A DNA stretch of 64,000 nucleotides from Plectonema cf. radiosum LEGE 06105 (GTDB lineage Bacteria > Cyanobacteriota > Cyanobacteriia > Cyanobacteriales > Nostocaceae): assembly GCF_015207665.1 (NCBI RefSeq), contig NZ_JADEWL010000013.1, positions 29,446-93,445 on the forward strand. Reading direction: 5' to 3'. The position numbers were made by a program, and so were the translations under genes. The notes under the pieces are model-generated. The model was not told where the DNA came from and searched no databases. It was given only the letters and a program-made list of their open reading frames with translations. Numbering within the stretch: position 1 is the first letter of the stretch; each line of letters begins with the position of its first letter. Positions 1 to 9,423 of the stretch are shown here, in pieces.

Positions 1-1041
1 ACTGACTTTATCAACAGGTGTGGCAAAATTAACCGCGCTTCGAGGAAGTTCGTTTAAACTATTATTCTCACATTGATAATTATCTCGTTCTTTTCTTTGC
101 GCCATCTGTATAGCTTCAGCTTCCGTCCACTGCCGCTGCTGCTGTAAATCTGGAATATCAGTAAACTGATTTAGAACTGAACTGTCCCCAGTAATTTGGG
201 CAACTATTTGAGCTACAGTTTTGCAGCAATTGTGGGGATAACAAATAACTTGCCGCTCACTAAATCGAATTACAATCCAACCTTTATCGTTGAAAAATTT
301 GTTGCGATTATTATCTTTCCAAGCTCCTGTATAGTGAGTAGGTTCCTCAGTGTTGTAAGCATAAGGTTCATCTATTTCAATATCAATGTAAAGATTTATC
401 GTTCGGTCAATGTAAGCAAAGTCTGGGGAATAAGGATGTTCGTAGTTAGGAATATTAATTGTTAATTTAACGTGAATTTTATCAGAAAAATATTGTTGAA
501 GATAAGTTCTAAATCTTCCTTCAGCATTAGCCTCCGGTGCCGTACTGCGATCGCCATCATGTGAAATAGTAAATGCAAGTATTTTTAATATTTGTTCGTA
601 TTGCCATTGTGCAATCCGTTCTGGAGTTCGGGCTATTCTTTGTTCTTCTTCATGTCTATTTTTTCTTTCTTCGTATTTTAAAAATCTTCTATCGTAATCT
701 TTAATTTGATGTCTGTGTTCCTCTAAACGTTTGGGATAACTATTAAATTGTAGCCATGCTTGAAGGGCGATCGCAGCAATAGCAAAAGGTAATAATAACC
801 AGCCCGATATAGAAGTTGCTTGAGAAATAATAGGAACAGTAATAGCAGCTATGGCAGTTTCTACAGCAATAAGTGTAAAATCCCACCGTTGCGGTTCATC
901 TCCAGGTTGCGATGGTGGTTTTTCTGAAAAGATAACTACAGGTGGTAGTGCTGACTGCACTTGCTTAATGTCTTGAGGAATGCGAATAATGGGGAAATAA
1001 CTCATGGAATTCTCATAATCTCCGCCAAGTGCAGTAATCAT
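1..1041 (-). CDS. Partial protein with membrane hairpin and PD-(D/E)XK-like nuclease domain (3' end outside window)
   Basis: The frame is open from 1233 down to base 1, so the C-terminus is outside the window. I start it at the ATG at 1041; the ATG at 1005 is equally possible. In order: a short N-terminal part, a hydrophobic pair of helices (about residues 70-110, WLLLPFAIAAIALQAW), a charged Arg/Glu/Lys-rich helix, then a compact alpha/beta domain with SPDFAYID, LYIDIEIDEPY and GWIVIRFSERQV. That order (Asp, then E-x-E on a strand, then G-W-x-V-x-R-F) is typical of DUF559/Vsr-like PD-(D/E)XK nucleases; the assignment is by eye. The 64 in-frame codons upstream of 1041 contain no ATG, GTG or TTG and read like the second RecA domain of a UvrD-type helicase (EERDWIAQQV, then GFDPWDIMI). 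The gene may therefore have lost its N-terminal half. Confidence 0.55.
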   Translation of the reverse strand, partial: MITALGGDYENSMSYFPIIRIPQDIKQVQSALPPVVIFSEKPPSQPGDEPQRWDFTLIAVETAIAAITVPIISQATSISGWLLLPFAIAAIALQAWLQFNSYPKRLEEHRHQIKDYDRRFLKYEERKNRHEEEQRIARTPERIAQWQYEQILKILAFTISHDGDRSTAPEANAEGRFRTYLQQYFSDKIHVKLTINIPNYEHPYSPDFAYIDRTINLYIDIEIDEPYAYNTEEPTHYTGAWKDNNRNKFFNDKGWIVIRFSERQVICYPHNCCKTVAQIVAQITGDSSVLNQFTDIPDLQQQRQWTEAEAIQMAQRKERDNYQCENNSLNELPRSAVNFATPVDKVS

Positions 1042-1483
1042 GATGTCCCAGGGGTCAAATCCTTGGCTGATATCATTAGCTACTTGTTGAGCAATCCAAT
1101 CTCGTTCTTCGCGTTCGGTATTGAATGGTTGAATTATTAATGGAGAACCAATAGCATCTTTTAACTCAAAATTATTTTGGTCAATTGGGTGGGGACTTTT
1201 ATCATTAGTCAGGATTACGTAAGAATTATATAACTAAATAGTAAATAGATAAATAATCAAGGTTTGAATAATTAATATATATTTTCAGCTTTTGACTTTT
1301 CATCTTTGACCTGAAAATGATACTGTTTCTTGTATAATAAAACCTTACTTCTTGCCGTTTGGGTTATGTCTATGTAAATACACTAATCTCAAATATTGTT
1401 TTCATACTCATAGGATTTTATGAGACACTAATGATAATTTAGTTGCGTCACGTTTTTAAATAATTGCTCTATTGGGGACGAGC

Positions 1484-4342
1484 ATGGCATTAAATAGTTA
1501 TAGTATTCTGCTGTTAGAAACGAATCAAAACGATAATGAATGGTTACAGCCAATGCTGTTACAACATCAGGTGACTTTGGCTAAATTATCTGAAGCTAAA
1601 TCGATTAGCTCCGCTCAATCAATGGATGCTGTTATATTAAATTTACGATTGAGTAATATTGAAGATTTTGAAATTATTTCCTCAATTCGTAATCTGTTAC
1701 CTAATGGAGCAATTGTGGTAATCAGTGAAAATGAAGATGAAGCAGTGATGACAAGAGCAATCGAGTTGGGTGTAGATGATATTATATTCAAAAAGAATAT
1801 CACTAAGGATTTACAATGGACTTTGATATCTGCGATTGAGAGACGAAAGCGTTTTAATTGTGATATTCGGGAATGTAAGATATCCGAGCAAAATAAACAC
1901 AATAGCGAAGCAAGATGGCGTTTTCTGTTCGAGGCAACTTCTGAAGGAATTATGTTACACAATCGAGGAACGATTTTAGACGTGAATCATGCTTTAGCGC
2001 AAATGACTGGTTATGAAATTGAGGAACTAATTGGTAGAAATGGGTTTGAATTAGTTACACCAGAATCCCAAGAATTAATTAGAAAAAATATTATTTCGGG
2101 TTATGAAAAACCTTATCGAGTTAATATAATCAAAAAAGATGGTTCTATATTTATGGTGGAAATTGAAGCGAAAATAATTTCTCAAAGTTCTCAAAATATA
2201 CGGGTAGCAGTGATTAGAGATATTACAGAATGCCATCGAGTAAAAACAGCTTTGCACGCAAGAGAAAATCTGTTGCGACAACAAAGTCAAACCTTGGTAG
2301 AACTGGCTAACAGTAAAGCTTTTATCAAAGGAAATTTAATTGACTCTGTACGGGAAATTACTCAAGCAGCAGCCAAAATTTTGGATGTTGAACAAGTTGG
2401 TGTTTGGTTGTATAATCAAGACCATTCCCAATTAGAAAGTGTTGATTTATATAATCGTAAAATCAGCAGACATTCACAATCAATTGTTTTAAAAAAAGAA
2501 GATTATCCCAACTATTTTACGGCTTTAGAAACAAATATTAATTCTGTGAATGATAGTTCAAAATTTATTGTCACTCAAGAACTATCAAAATTTTACCTTC
2601 CCGTATTTGGTGTCACATCTGTATTAAACGTACCGATTTGGCTTGGGGGTTCCGTGGTAGGTATAGTATGTCATGCATACTTTGATAACGATACATTTTC
2701 ATCTCATCAATGGACTTTGGAAGAAGAACGTTTTGCAATCGCGATCGCAGATTTTTTAACATTAGCAATAGAAGCAAGCGAGCGTAAAGCCGCAGAAAAA
2801 GCATTAAAACAAAGTGAAGCCCAGTTTAGGGCAATTTTTGAACGTTCTTCTATGGGTATTTGCTTAGTAGATATCAAAGGAAGAATTGTTGATATCAATC
2901 CAGCGCTGTGCAAAATACTAAGATATAATTTTCACGAACTGAAGCACAAAAATTTTACAAATTATATTTGTTTTGAAAAGGGTGATTTAGAACTGTACAA
3001 AAAATTGATAGGGAGTAAAATTGAGCGTTTGGAAATTGAAAGACGGCTTTTGCACAAAGATGGTGGTACAGTTTGGACTCATTTAAGTATTTCTTTGATT
3101 GTGTATAATAATGGGAAACCTAAGTTTTTTCTTGCCATTATTGAAAATATCAGCGAACGTAAAGAAACTGAATTAGAACTACGGAAAAGTAAAGAAGCCG
3201 CAGAAGTTGCCAGTAGAGCGAAAAGTGAATTTTTAGCAACTATGAGCCATGAATTGCGAACTCCTCTCAATGCAATTATGGGTTTATCGCAATTACTTCA
3301 ACAAGAGATTGTTGGTTCTATAAATGACAAACAAAAAGAATATATAGACTGTATATACAGCAGTGGTTTACATTTATTGGAATTAATTAACGATATTCTT
3401 GATTTATCAAAAATAGAAGCAGGAAAAGAAGAATTATCGTTATTTCCTTTGCGAGTAGAAGATTTGTGTAATTATGTGATTTCAACAGTACGTGAACGTG
3501 CAGAAGAAAAAGGATTACAATTAAATTTTTCCATTGATAAACAAGTAGAAACTTGCATTGCTGATCAAAGAAGAATTAAACAAATGCTCTTAAATCTACT
3601 CACCAATGCAATTAAATTTACTTCTGTTGGTTCAGTTTCATTACAAGTCATGAAAATGCCTCAAAAAATTGCATTTCGAGTATGTGATACTGGTATTGGC
3701 ATTAAACCACATCAATTTCAATATTTATTTGAACCTTTTAAACAACTTGATTCTCGGTTAAATCGTCAGTATGAAGGTACTGGTTTAGGTTTAGCTTTAA
3801 CGCGCAAATTAGCCCGTTTACATGGTGGAGATGTAACCGTAGAATCAACTTTTGGGAAAGGTAGTCGGTTTACTTTATTTCTTCCCGACAACGAATTTCA
3901 AGCAGAAAATGAAATAGAAAAATGGGAAGCAAAAATCAACAATATTAATAATTTAATATCTTCCACAGATACTTTAGTAAATAAACGTATTTTATTGATA
4001 GAAGACGACACACATACTGGCACATTATTACAAGATTATCTGCAAACAATTGGCTATCAAGTTGAGTGGATGGTAGATGGAAATGATTTTCTAGATAAAG
4101 TCAGAATTTACCAACCTAATCTAATTCTATTAGATATCCAGCTAGGAGATTCTAGCGGTTGGGATTTACTTACTTCCTTACGACAAACTTCAGATTTAGA
4201 AGATAAACTTGTAGTCGTTATGACACCGAGTCCGGATGATGATGTAAGGGATAGATATATTCAAGCTGGTGCAAATGATTTTGTGAGTAAACCAATTGGT
4301 ATTGTAAAATTAGAATTGATATTAATGCGGTATTTTAATTAA
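1484..4342 (+). CDS. Hybrid sensor histidine kinase with N-terminal pseudo-receiver and C-terminal receiver
   Basis: A multidomain signalling protein of 952 residues, probably cytoplasmic since no membrane segment is visible. Order: receiver-like domain (about 5-120), PAS (about 140-255), GAF (about 285-440), PAS (about 450-565), HisKA with SHELRTP (phospho-His about 589), HATPase with N box ([10 protein letters not shown]), [14 protein letters not shown] and GTGLGLAL, and a C-terminal receiver with phospho-acceptor Asp about 884 (ILLDIQ) and Lys in SKPI. The N-terminal receiver has Asn where the Asp should be (VILNLRL, about 53), so it probably cannot be phosphorylated. I prefer the ATG at 1484, preceded by GGGGA at 1474-1478, over the in-frame TTG at 1472. 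The signal is unknown. No response regulator gene is adjacent; the fused receiver may pass the phosphate on. Confidence 0.93.
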   Translation: MALNSYSILLLETNQNDNEWLQPMLLQHQVTLAKLSEAKSISSAQSMDAVILNLRLSNIEDFEIISSIRNLLPNGAIVVISENEDEAVMTRAIELGVDDIIFKKNITKDLQWTLISAIERRKRFNCDIRECKISEQNKHNSEARWRFLFEATSEGIMLHNRGTILDVNHALAQMTGYEIEELIGRNGFELVTPESQELIRKNIISGYEKPYRVNIIKKDGSIFMVEIEAKIISQSSQNIRVAVIRDITECHRVKTALHARENLLRQQSQTLVELANSKAFIKGNLIDSVREITQAAAKILDVEQVGVWLYNQDHSQLESVDLYNRKISRHSQSIVLKKEDYPNYFTALETNINSVNDSSKFIVTQELSKFYLPVFGVTSVLNVPIWLGGSVVGIVCHAYFDNDTFSSHQWTLEEERFAIAIADFLTLAIEASERKAAEKALKQSEAQFRAIFERSSMGICLVDIKGRIVDINPALCKILRYNFHELKHKNFTNYICFEKGDLELYKKLIGSKIERLEIERRLLHKDGGTVWTHLSISLIVYNNGKPKFFLAIIENISERKETELELRKSKEAAEVASRAKSEFLATMSHELRTPLNAIMGLSQLLQQEIVGSINDKQKEYIDCIYSSGLHLLELINDILDLSKIEAGKEELSLFPLRVEDLCNYVISTVRERAEEKGLQLNFSIDKQVETCIADQRRIKQMLLNLLTNAIKFTSVGSVSLQVMKMPQKIAFRVCDTGIGIKPHQFQYLFEPFKQLDSRLNRQYEGTGLGLALTRKLARLHGGDVTVESTFGKGSRFTLFLPDNEFQAENEIEKWEAKINNINNLISSTDTLVNKRILLIEDDTHTGTLLQDYLQTIGYQVEWMVDGNDFLDKVRIYQPNLILLDIQLGDSSGWDLLTSLRQTSDLEDKLVVVMTPSPDDDVRDRYIQAGANDFVSKPIGIVKLELILMRYFN

Positions 4343-4359
4343 AAAATAGGATGGGAATG

Positions 4360-4512
4360 GGTAATTGGTAATTGGTAATTGGTAATTAAATCCGTGAAAT
4401 CAGTGTAATCCTTTTTAATCCGTGGTTAGTGATTGGTAATTGGTAATTAAATCCGTGAAATCAATCAGTGTAATCCTTTTTAATCCGTGGTTAGTGATGG
4501 GTAATTGGTAAT
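4360..4512. repeat. Tandem intergenic repeat, about 62 bp unit, two copies
   Basis: GGTAATTGGTAATT runs are followed by a block containing AAATCCGTGAAATCAGTG, TAATCC and TTTTTAATCCGTGGTTAG. The block occurs twice in a row; the second copy carries a 4-base internal duplication (ATCAATCAG). A related single block lies at 38083-38160. Confidence 0.85.
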
Positions 4513-4538
4513 AAATCATCAATGAATGATAATTAATT

Positions 4539-4733
4539 ATGATAAAACTTGATCAATTTTTGAAATTATTGGGTGTAGCGCAAAGTGGGGGACAAGCCAA
4601 ACACATTATCGTGGAAGGTAATGTCAAGGTTAACGGTGTCTTAGAAACTCGTCGAGGTAGACAGTTAGTAACTGGGGATAAAGTCACCGTGGGAACCCAA
4701 ACTTTTGAAGTTAAAGATTTGGAAAAATTATAA
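4539..4733 (+). CDS. S4-domain RNA-binding protein (YbcJ/COG2501-like)
   Basis: A 64-residue protein that is almost entirely one S4 domain: DQFLKLLGVAQSGGQAKHII, then the GNVKVNG turn, RRGRQL and a final strand that pairs with GDKVTVG. S4 domains bind structured RNA, commonly rRNA; members of this short COG2501 family are thought to act with ribosomes, but the exact target is not known. The ATG at 4539 is the only sensible start and the length matches the family (about 60-75 residues). Its last 23 bases overlap the end of the convergent gene on the minus strand. Confidence 0.85.
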   Translation: MIKLDQFLKLLGVAQSGGQAKHIIVEGNVKVNGVLETRRGRQLVTGDKVTVGTQTFEVKDLEKL

Positions 4734-4965
4734 ATAGAGTTAGAGATGTTTTTGTAGTAGTTGATGGTTGAGGTTTTTGCTGCGGTTTAATTAAATTAAA
4801 TAAGGTAATTATTAAAGGTAAAAGCAAGGCTAAAACCACAATAATCGCAGTAATTTTAAATATTATAGGTCGTTTACGTCCTTTTGTCGGATAACCGCAG
4901 CTTAAACAAATTTCCTCTTCACTACTATTGAGAACACCACAAACTTTACAAGGTTCTAAAGACAT
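4711..4965 (-). CDS. Small zinc-ribbon membrane protein
   Basis: 84 residues. The N-terminus has two Cys pairs (CKVC and CLSCGYP) spaced as in a zinc ribbon, followed by a Lys/Arg patch and one hydrophobic helix (about residues 34-58, ITAIIVVLALLLPLIITLF). The Ser/Thr/Lys-rich tail ends in the antisense overlap with the S4 gene. The Cys-ribbon plus single-helix layout suggests a membrane-tethered metal-binding domain, but I do not recognise a named family. The 4980-5213 gene lies just upstream on the same strand, 14 bases away, so the two may be cotranscribed. Confidence 0.7.
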   Translation of the reverse strand: MSLEPCKVCGVLNSSEEEICLSCGYPTKGRKRPIIFKITAIIVVLALLLPLIITLFNLIKPQQKPQPSTTTKTSLTLFIIFPNL

Positions 4966-4979
4966 TTTTTATGCTAATG

Positions 4980-5213
4980 TTATAACCAAAAAAGCAGCCA
5001 ATACCAAAATTGCTCGCCGAAAGCTGCTGATAATAAACCACATACCACTGCCGATATAAATATTATCCCTAATAAAGCAGTAACTGTTGGCGCATCCGCT
5101 GCTAATCCTAACGCAATTGCCAAGAAAATACCAAATATGAATCCGCAACCAAAACGAGCAGTAAATTGAGCGTGCTTATCGTCTTTTCGATCTGAGCGAT
5201 TGTTTTTATCCAT
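4980..5213 (-). CDS. Small two-helix membrane protein, unknown function
   Basis: 77 residues: a charged N-terminus rich in Asp, Lys and Arg (MDKNNRSDRKDDKHAQ), then two predicted membrane helices (about 22-40 and 44-62) and an aromatic end (QFWYWLLFWL). Gly and Ala in the helices suggest close packing or oligomerisation. No catalytic motif is visible and I do not recognise the family. It is probably cotranscribed with the zinc-ribbon gene 14 bases downstream. Confidence 0.65.
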   Translation of the reverse strand: MDKNNRSDRKDDKHAQFTARFGCGFIFGIFLAIALGLAADAPTVTALLGIIFISAVVCGLLSAAFGEQFWYWLLFWL

Positions 5214-5405
5214 TAATTTGGGATGTTTAGAAGAACTTGCTTATTTTTATACTTCCCAAATCAAGTTAAATTTGAACACACTTTTGAGAATTATCTATAA
5301 TATCAAGTCCGCATGATTAATTATTATTCTTTGTTGAGGTTAGGCTTAGTTGACAATTAACTAGACATTCATATACACTTATAGACTTAGTTCTACAGGT
5401 GTTTT

Positions 5406-6056
5406 ATGTTTAAACCCCACGAGTTCTCAAAAAAAATAGGCGTTTCGGTCAAAACCCTTCAAAGATGGGATACATCAGGAAGGCTACCAGCTAAAAGAAC
5501 ATTATCGGGACATAGATTTTACACTGAAGACGATTTATTAATAGCTCAAGGTTTAAAACCTGTTGAATCAAAAAGAAAAGTTGTAGTTTATTGTCGTGTT
5601 TCTTCAACAGGTCAAAAACCAGAACTTAAAAATCAAATATCTGCGATGGAAATTTTTTGTTTAAATAGAGGTCTCGCAGTAGACGAATGGGTTTCTGAAA
5701 TTGGGGGAGGTTTAAACTTTAAAAGAAAAAAGTTTTTAGCTATTATGCTTTCCATGATTAAGGGTGAAATATCAACTATAGTAGTAGCGCATAAAGATCG
5801 AATGTGCCGTTTTGCTTTTGATTTTATTCTTGAGTTAGCTACATCGACAGGTTGTGAAATTATAGTAGCTAATCAAGAATCTCTCTCTCCTCAACAAGAA
5901 TTAGTTGAGGATTTAATGGCTATAATTCATGGTTTTTCTTGCCGTCTGTATGGTTTAAGAAATTACTCTAAAGAAATTAAAGAAAATCTTAAAAAAGCTA
6001 TTGACAAAACTGGGCAAAGTATGTCAGGAGTAGACAATAAAGAAATCCAGTGTTGA
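5406..6056 (+). CDS. tnpA: IS607 family serine recombinase TnpA
   Basis: 216 residues. The N-terminal MerR-like DNA-binding domain (about 3-55) has FSKKIGVSVKTLQRWD and a conserved SGHRFY. A resolvase domain follows, with the catalytic serine in VVYCRVSS (about residue 66), the arginine/lysine-rich GGLNFKRKKF segment and VAHKDRMCRFAFD. This is the domain order particular to IS607 transposases, in which the DNA-binding domain precedes the catalytic one. The enzyme excises and integrates the element by a phosphoserine mechanism. All main motifs are present and the length is normal (about 200-220), so it may be active. Confidence 0.95.
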   Translation: MFKPHEFSKKIGVSVKTLQRWDTSGRLPAKRTLSGHRFYTEDDLLIAQGLKPVESKRKVVVYCRVSSTGQKPELKNQISAMEIFCLNRGLAVDEWVSEIGGGLNFKRKKFLAIMLSMIKGEISTIVVAHKDRMCRFAFDFILELATSTGCEIIVANQESLSPQQELVEDLMAIIHGFSCRLYGLRNYSKEIKENLKKAIDKTGQSMSGVDNKEIQC

Positions 6057-6065
6057 GGTCGAACA

Positions 6066-7145
6066 ATGCTTTTATCCATCAAAACAAAGTTAAAACTAAG
6101 TAAAAAACAAGAATTAGCTATGTGTAAACACGCGGGAATCTCGCGTTTTACATATAACTGGGGTTTAGCAACTTGGAATAATCTTTATCAAGATGGATTA
6201 AAGCCTAACAAATATCTCTTAAAAAAGTTCTTTAACAATCATGTAAAACCTGAATTAACATGGATTAAAGAGAAGGGTATTTGTCAGAAAATAACCCAAT
6301 ACGCTTTTGATAATTTAGGAACCGCTTTTGACAATTTCTTTAAGAAAAAAGCAGATTATCCTAAGTTCAAAAAGAAGGGTAAAAATGATTCATTTACAAT
6401 TGATGCTGGTGGCAAGCCCATTCCTGTTGGTGGTAAATCTATTAAACTACCTACTATCGGATGGGTTAGAACTTACGAGGGCTTACCTCACACCACTTGT
6501 AAATCAATTACTATATCGAGAACTGCTAATAGTTGGTTTATTGCTTTTGCTTACGAACAATCACATGAACCTACTGTTAAAGAACATGATATTGTAGGTG
6601 TTGATTTGGGTGTTAAAGTGCTTGCAACGCTTTCAACCGGGGTTGTATTTCCTAATCCTAAACACTATAAAAAACATCTCGATAAACTAAAAAGATTATC
6701 TAGAACTTTTGCTAGAAAACTTAAAGGTTCTAACAATCGATATAAAGCGAAAATTGAACTTGCTAAACATCATACAAAAATAGCAAACCTTAGAAAAAAC
6801 ACTCTTCATCAAATCACTACTTACTTATGCAAAAACCACGCAAAAATAGTAATAGAAGATTTAAACATTTCTGGTATGCTCTCAAATCACAAGCTAGCTC
6901 AAGTAATTGCTGATTGTGGATTTTTTGAATTTAAGCGACAGTTAGAATATAAACCTAAAAAGTTTGGTTGTGAAATTATAATTGCAAGTCGTTGGTTCCC
7001 ATCAAGTAAAACTTGTTCTAACTGTGGACATATTCAAGATATACCACTAAAAGAAAGAACTTACGACTGTAAAAATTGCGGGCATTCAATAGATAGGGAT
7101 TTGAATGCCGCAATTAATTTATCGCGTTTGGTTAAAGCGTGTTAG
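6066..7145 (+). CDS. tnpB: TnpB RNA-guided endonuclease of the IS607-type element
   Basis: 359 residues. The N-terminal helical and beta part is followed by a split RuvC nuclease: Asp about 180 in GVDLGVKV, Glu about 264 in IVIEDLNISGM, a zinc finger with CSNCG and CKNCG (about 317-340), and the third Asp in IDRDLNAAINL. All three catalytic acids and four zinc Cys are present. TnpB proteins use an RNA from the element's right end to cut DNA at the empty donor site, which favours retention of the element. It starts 9 bases after tnpA; both are read from one promoter region. Length is slightly short for the family (about 370-400) but complete. Confidence 0.95.
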   Translation: MLLSIKTKLKLSKKQELAMCKHAGISRFTYNWGLATWNNLYQDGLKPNKYLLKKFFNNHVKPELTWIKEKGICQKITQYAFDNLGTAFDNFFKKKADYPKFKKKGKNDSFTIDAGGKPIPVGGKSIKLPTIGWVRTYEGLPHTTCKSITISRTANSWFIAFAYEQSHEPTVKEHDIVGVDLGVKVLATLSTGVVFPNPKHYKKHLDKLKRLSRTFARKLKGSNNRYKAKIELAKHHTKIANLRKNTLHQITTYLCKNHAKIVIEDLNISGMLSNHKLAQVIADCGFFEFKRQLEYKPKKFGCEIIIASRWFPSSKTCSNCGHIQDIPLKERTYDCKNCGHSIDRDLNAAINLSRLVKAC

Positions 7146-7240
7146 CGGAGCGTTCGCTTTGCGAATAAGCTTGCTGAGGGTTAACTGCTCCCATGCCCCC
7201 GTTGAAGCAAGAAATAAATGTCTAGATTTGTCTAGTTTTT
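7100..7240 (+). ncRNA. Candidate omega RNA at the 3' end of the IS607-type tnpB
   Basis: In TnpB elements the guide RNA scaffold spans the end of tnpB and the right end of the element. Here the stop region is followed by a short hairpin (TTCGC at 7153-7157 and GCGAA at 7161-7165) and a G/C-rich stretch up to GCCCCCGTTGAAGC near 7193-7206, after which the composition returns to AT-rich flank. The position and structure fit; the exact boundary and guide segment are inference. Confidence 0.35.
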
Positions 7241-7358
7241 ATATAGCAGTGTTAACTCTTGACTTTTCCCTACTCCACCCGAACCCTTTATTACAAGTAT
7301 TTAACCGGACATCATCACAACAAAGCATATTCTTCTCTGGTTGTTTGATCCAAAATTT

Positions 7359-7393
7359 AAAAATAAATCATCCCCTAGTAAACTAAGGGATGA
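7359..7393 (-). terminator. Rho-independent terminator of lrtA
   Basis: Read on the minus strand, just past the lrtA stop (7414): stem TCATCCC with GGGATGA (7368-7393) and inner TAG/CTA pairs, then TTTATTTTT. Hairpin plus T-run is the classical intrinsic terminator. Confidence 0.75.
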
Positions 7394-7413
7394 ATTATCG
7401 GAAACTTCACTAT

Positions 7414-8067
7414 TTAATGAGTATTGCTTTTTACCGGCATCGTAACGTTACCGTGAGCTTTACCGTTACCATTGCCGTTACCATTGGAATGACCGTTATT
7501 ACGTGGTAAAATTACACCGTAACCACCGTGGTTACGCTCGTAAATCACATTAATCTCATTGGTTTCGCTGTTCTGGAACATATAAAAATCATGTCCAACC
7601 ATTCGTAATTGTTCCAAAGCTTGGGAAATTGTCATCGGTGGCATGGCAAAATATTTAGTGCGAACTACTTCTTCGGGTAATTCGGGAGTGCGATCGCCAA
7701 TTAAATCTGTGACTACTGCATCTGGAATCACTTCTTCAATCGTGTTGTTCTCAGCATGAATAGTGAGATCGCGTCGTCGTTCCTTATATTTTCGCAGTTG
7801 ACGGGCAATTTTATTCGCAACTAAATCAATACTGGCATATAAATTTTCGCTGCTTTCCTCGGCACGGATCACATTACCGTTAGCGTAAATCGTTACTTCC
7901 GCTGTCTGATGTGAATTAATTCTGGGATTTCGAGCTACGCTCAAATGCACATCCACTTCGTTGGTAATATGCTGGAAATGATTTACTGCCTTTTCTATTT
8001 TCTGATGCACGTATTCCCGAATAGCATCGGTGATTTCAATATTTTTGCCGTGGATGACAAGCTTCAT
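7414..8067 (-). CDS. lrtA: Ribosome hibernation promoting factor, long form (LrtA)
   Basis: 217 residues. Residues 1-100 are an S30AE/YfiA domain ([20 protein letters not shown], then VARNPRIN and [15 protein letters not shown]), which binds the 30S subunit at the mRNA/tRNA channel. Residues about 130-185 are the C-terminal domain that dimerises 70S ribosomes into 100S particles ([27 protein letters not shown]). A low-complexity Gly/Asn/His tail follows. In cyanobacteria this gene is lrtA, whose transcript accumulates in the dark. The ATG is preceded by GGGAG at a normal distance, and an intrinsic terminator follows. It is separated from the divergent lipB by a 388-base intergenic region. Confidence 0.93.
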   Translation of the reverse strand: MKLVIHGKNIEITDAIREYVHQKIEKAVNHFQHITNEVDVHLSVARNPRINSHQTAEVTIYANGNVIRAEESSENLYASIDLVANKIARQLRKYKERRRDLTIHAENNTIEEVIPDAVVTDLIGDRTPELPEEVVRTKYFAMPPMTISQALEQLRMVGHDFYMFQNSETNEINVIYERNHGGYGVILPRNNGHSNGNGNGNGKAHGNVTMPVKSNTH

Positions 8068-8455
8068 AAAAAAACTCTCCCGCTCGAATACTTTATTTGG
8101 TATGAAGAAAATTTGAACAAAAAGCTACGGTAAATATTGCAAGTACCGTTTTTACTTTCCTAAACTTTTCGCTTAATGCGAAATTTTCTTGTATTTAAGT
8201 TAAACTCCGACTCAATCAAATCTCAATCCATAAAATTAGATAGATACCCTTCTTCCTTGGTACTTTGGCTTGTAGAGAACTCCTCCCCACACAAATGAGC
8301 TATATATTCAAATTAACACTTGATTTTTTATAAAACTGCTTTATGTGACTTTCCTTTAAAATCCTTTGCATTGCTTGACATTTATTTATTCAAGCGCGTT
8401 TATTTGAAACACATAGAGTGTCATTGACTTCTTGCTTTTTATTCTTTGTTGTAGT
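8068..8455. promoter_or_regulatory. Divergent lrtA/lipB intergenic region
   Basis: 388 bases with no supported gene. It must hold the promoters of lrtA (leftward) and lipB (rightward). A TTGACA hexamer lies near 8375, but no good -10 box is correctly spaced from it. The long leader on the lrtA side fits the known long untranslated region of cyanobacterial lrtA transcripts, which I cannot delimit here. Confidence 0.4.
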
Positions 8456-9133
8456 ATGAGTGCCACTAATAACCGATGTTTACTATACAATCAAGCAGTA
8501 ATGCCATACTTGGATGCATGGACATGGCAACAAGAACTTCAAGCTCAGCGTATTAAAAACCCAAGTTTAGATGATGCCTTAATTCTGCTAGAACATTTTC
8601 CCGTATACACTTTAGGACGAGGAGCAACCAAGGAATTTCTCAATTTTGATATTGATGAAAATACCTATGAACTGCATAGAATTGAACGAGGTGGTGAAGT
8701 AACTTACCATTGTCCTGGACAATTGGTGGGGTATCCAATTTTAAATTTACAACGTCATCGTCAAGACCTACATTGGTATTTACGTCAATTAGAAGAAGTA
8801 TTAATTCGGGTTCTAGCAATTTACAAACTGCAAGGAGAACGTATACCCTCACTCACTGGAGTATGGTTAGAAGGACGCAAGGTGGGAGCGATTGGTATAA
8901 AAGTAACTCGCTGGATTACCATGCACGGCTTTTCATTAAACGTTTGTCCCGACATGAAAGGCTTTGAGCGTATTGTACCTTGCGGTATATCCGATAAACC
9001 TGTTGCCAGTTTAACCGAATGGATTCCCGGTATTACTTGTAAACAAGTAAGGATTCACGTTGCAAACTGCTTTGCTCAAGTCTTTAACCTGGAATTAATC
9101 GAGCAACCCCCATACAATCTTGATCAAAGTTGA
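8456..9133 (+). CDS. lipB: Lipoyl(octanoyl) transferase LipB
   Basis: 225 residues from the ATG at 8456; an in-frame TTG at 8432 would add only a hydrophobic stub. LipB moves the octanoyl group from acyl carrier protein to the lipoyl domains of pyruvate and related dehydrogenases and the glycine cleavage H protein. Family marks: [27 protein letters not shown], a catalytic Lys in [11 protein letters not shown], and the acyl-carrying Cys in [14 protein letters not shown]. Length fits the family (about 210-240). The end lies 34 bases before a leftward small ORF of a tnpB element, so lipB is intact beside that insertion. Confidence 0.96.
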   Translation: MSATNNRCLLYNQAVMPYLDAWTWQQELQAQRIKNPSLDDALILLEHFPVYTLGRGATKEFLNFDIDENTYELHRIERGGEVTYHCPGQLVGYPILNLQRHRQDLHWYLRQLEEVLIRVLAIYKLQGERIPSLTGVWLEGRKVGAIGIKVTRWITMHGFSLNVCPDMKGFERIVPCGISDKPVASLTEWIPGITCKQVRIHVANCFAQVFNLELIEQPPYNLDQS

Positions 9134-9167
9134 GGGTTGATAACTGTTAGCTAATACCTGCCCACAT

Positions 9168-9371
9168 CTAGTCAAATCTATCCAAATTGTCCACACCTGC
9201 AATGAGTATATCTACAAATTCTCTTAACCGTTCTTGCCAGTCAGGGATGGTTTTTAATTTTTCTTTTTGTCCTGCTCTACCTTTAAAACAGATTGGTAGT
9301 TGGTCTAGCTCCCCTTTGACAATTTTTTTAGCACCAAGCTGATTATTTTTCTGGAATGGCATTGACTTCAT
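9168..9371 (-). CDS. Small ORF divergent from tnpB, unknown function
   Basis: 67 residues, basic N-terminus (NNQLGAKKIVKGEL), a central PICFKGRAGQKEKLKTIP and a helix WQERLREFVDILIAGVD. The PxWQxxLRxxV ending looks like a short helical regulatory or nucleic-acid-binding module; I do not recognise a named family. It faces tnpB head to head across 52 bases containing an inverted repeat (9374-9389). The third tnpB element in this window has the same arrangement with a different small protein, so the gene is probably part of the mobile element. Confidence 0.6.
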   Translation of the reverse strand: MKSMPFQKNNQLGAKKIVKGELDQLPICFKGRAGQKEKLKTIPDWQERLREFVDILIAGVDNLDRFD

Positions 9372-9373
9372 CT

Positions 9374-9389
9374 GTATATGTTAATATAC
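9374..9389. promoter_or_regulatory. Inverted repeat between small ORF and tnpB, possible operator
   Basis: GTATAT-GTTA-ATATAC, perfect 6-bp arms, centred in the 52-base divergent promoter region, two bases beyond the small ORF start codon. Its position would let a dimeric regulator control both genes. Binding is inference. Confidence 0.4.
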
Positions 9390-9423
9390 TAACTATAGCG
9401 CACCATTTGAGCGGTCGAGTCAA

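Larger units (their letters stand above)
5300..7260 (+). mobile_element. IS607-type insertion sequence (tnpA + tnpB); ends approximate
   Basis: A serine-recombinase tnpA followed 9 bases later by tnpB is the defining arrangement of IS607 elements. These elements have no terminal inverted repeats and make no target duplication, so the ends cannot be fixed from one copy. The left end lies somewhere in 5214-5405. The right end is probably shortly after 7200, beyond the structured 3' region of tnpB. It sits between the small membrane genes and the terminator of lrtA and does not appear to interrupt a gene. Confidence 0.8.

Noticed and set aside
7105..7386. 93-codon ORF overlapping the end of the IS607-type tnpB
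   Set aside because: Out of frame with tnpB and covers the likely guide-RNA region; a shadow frame.
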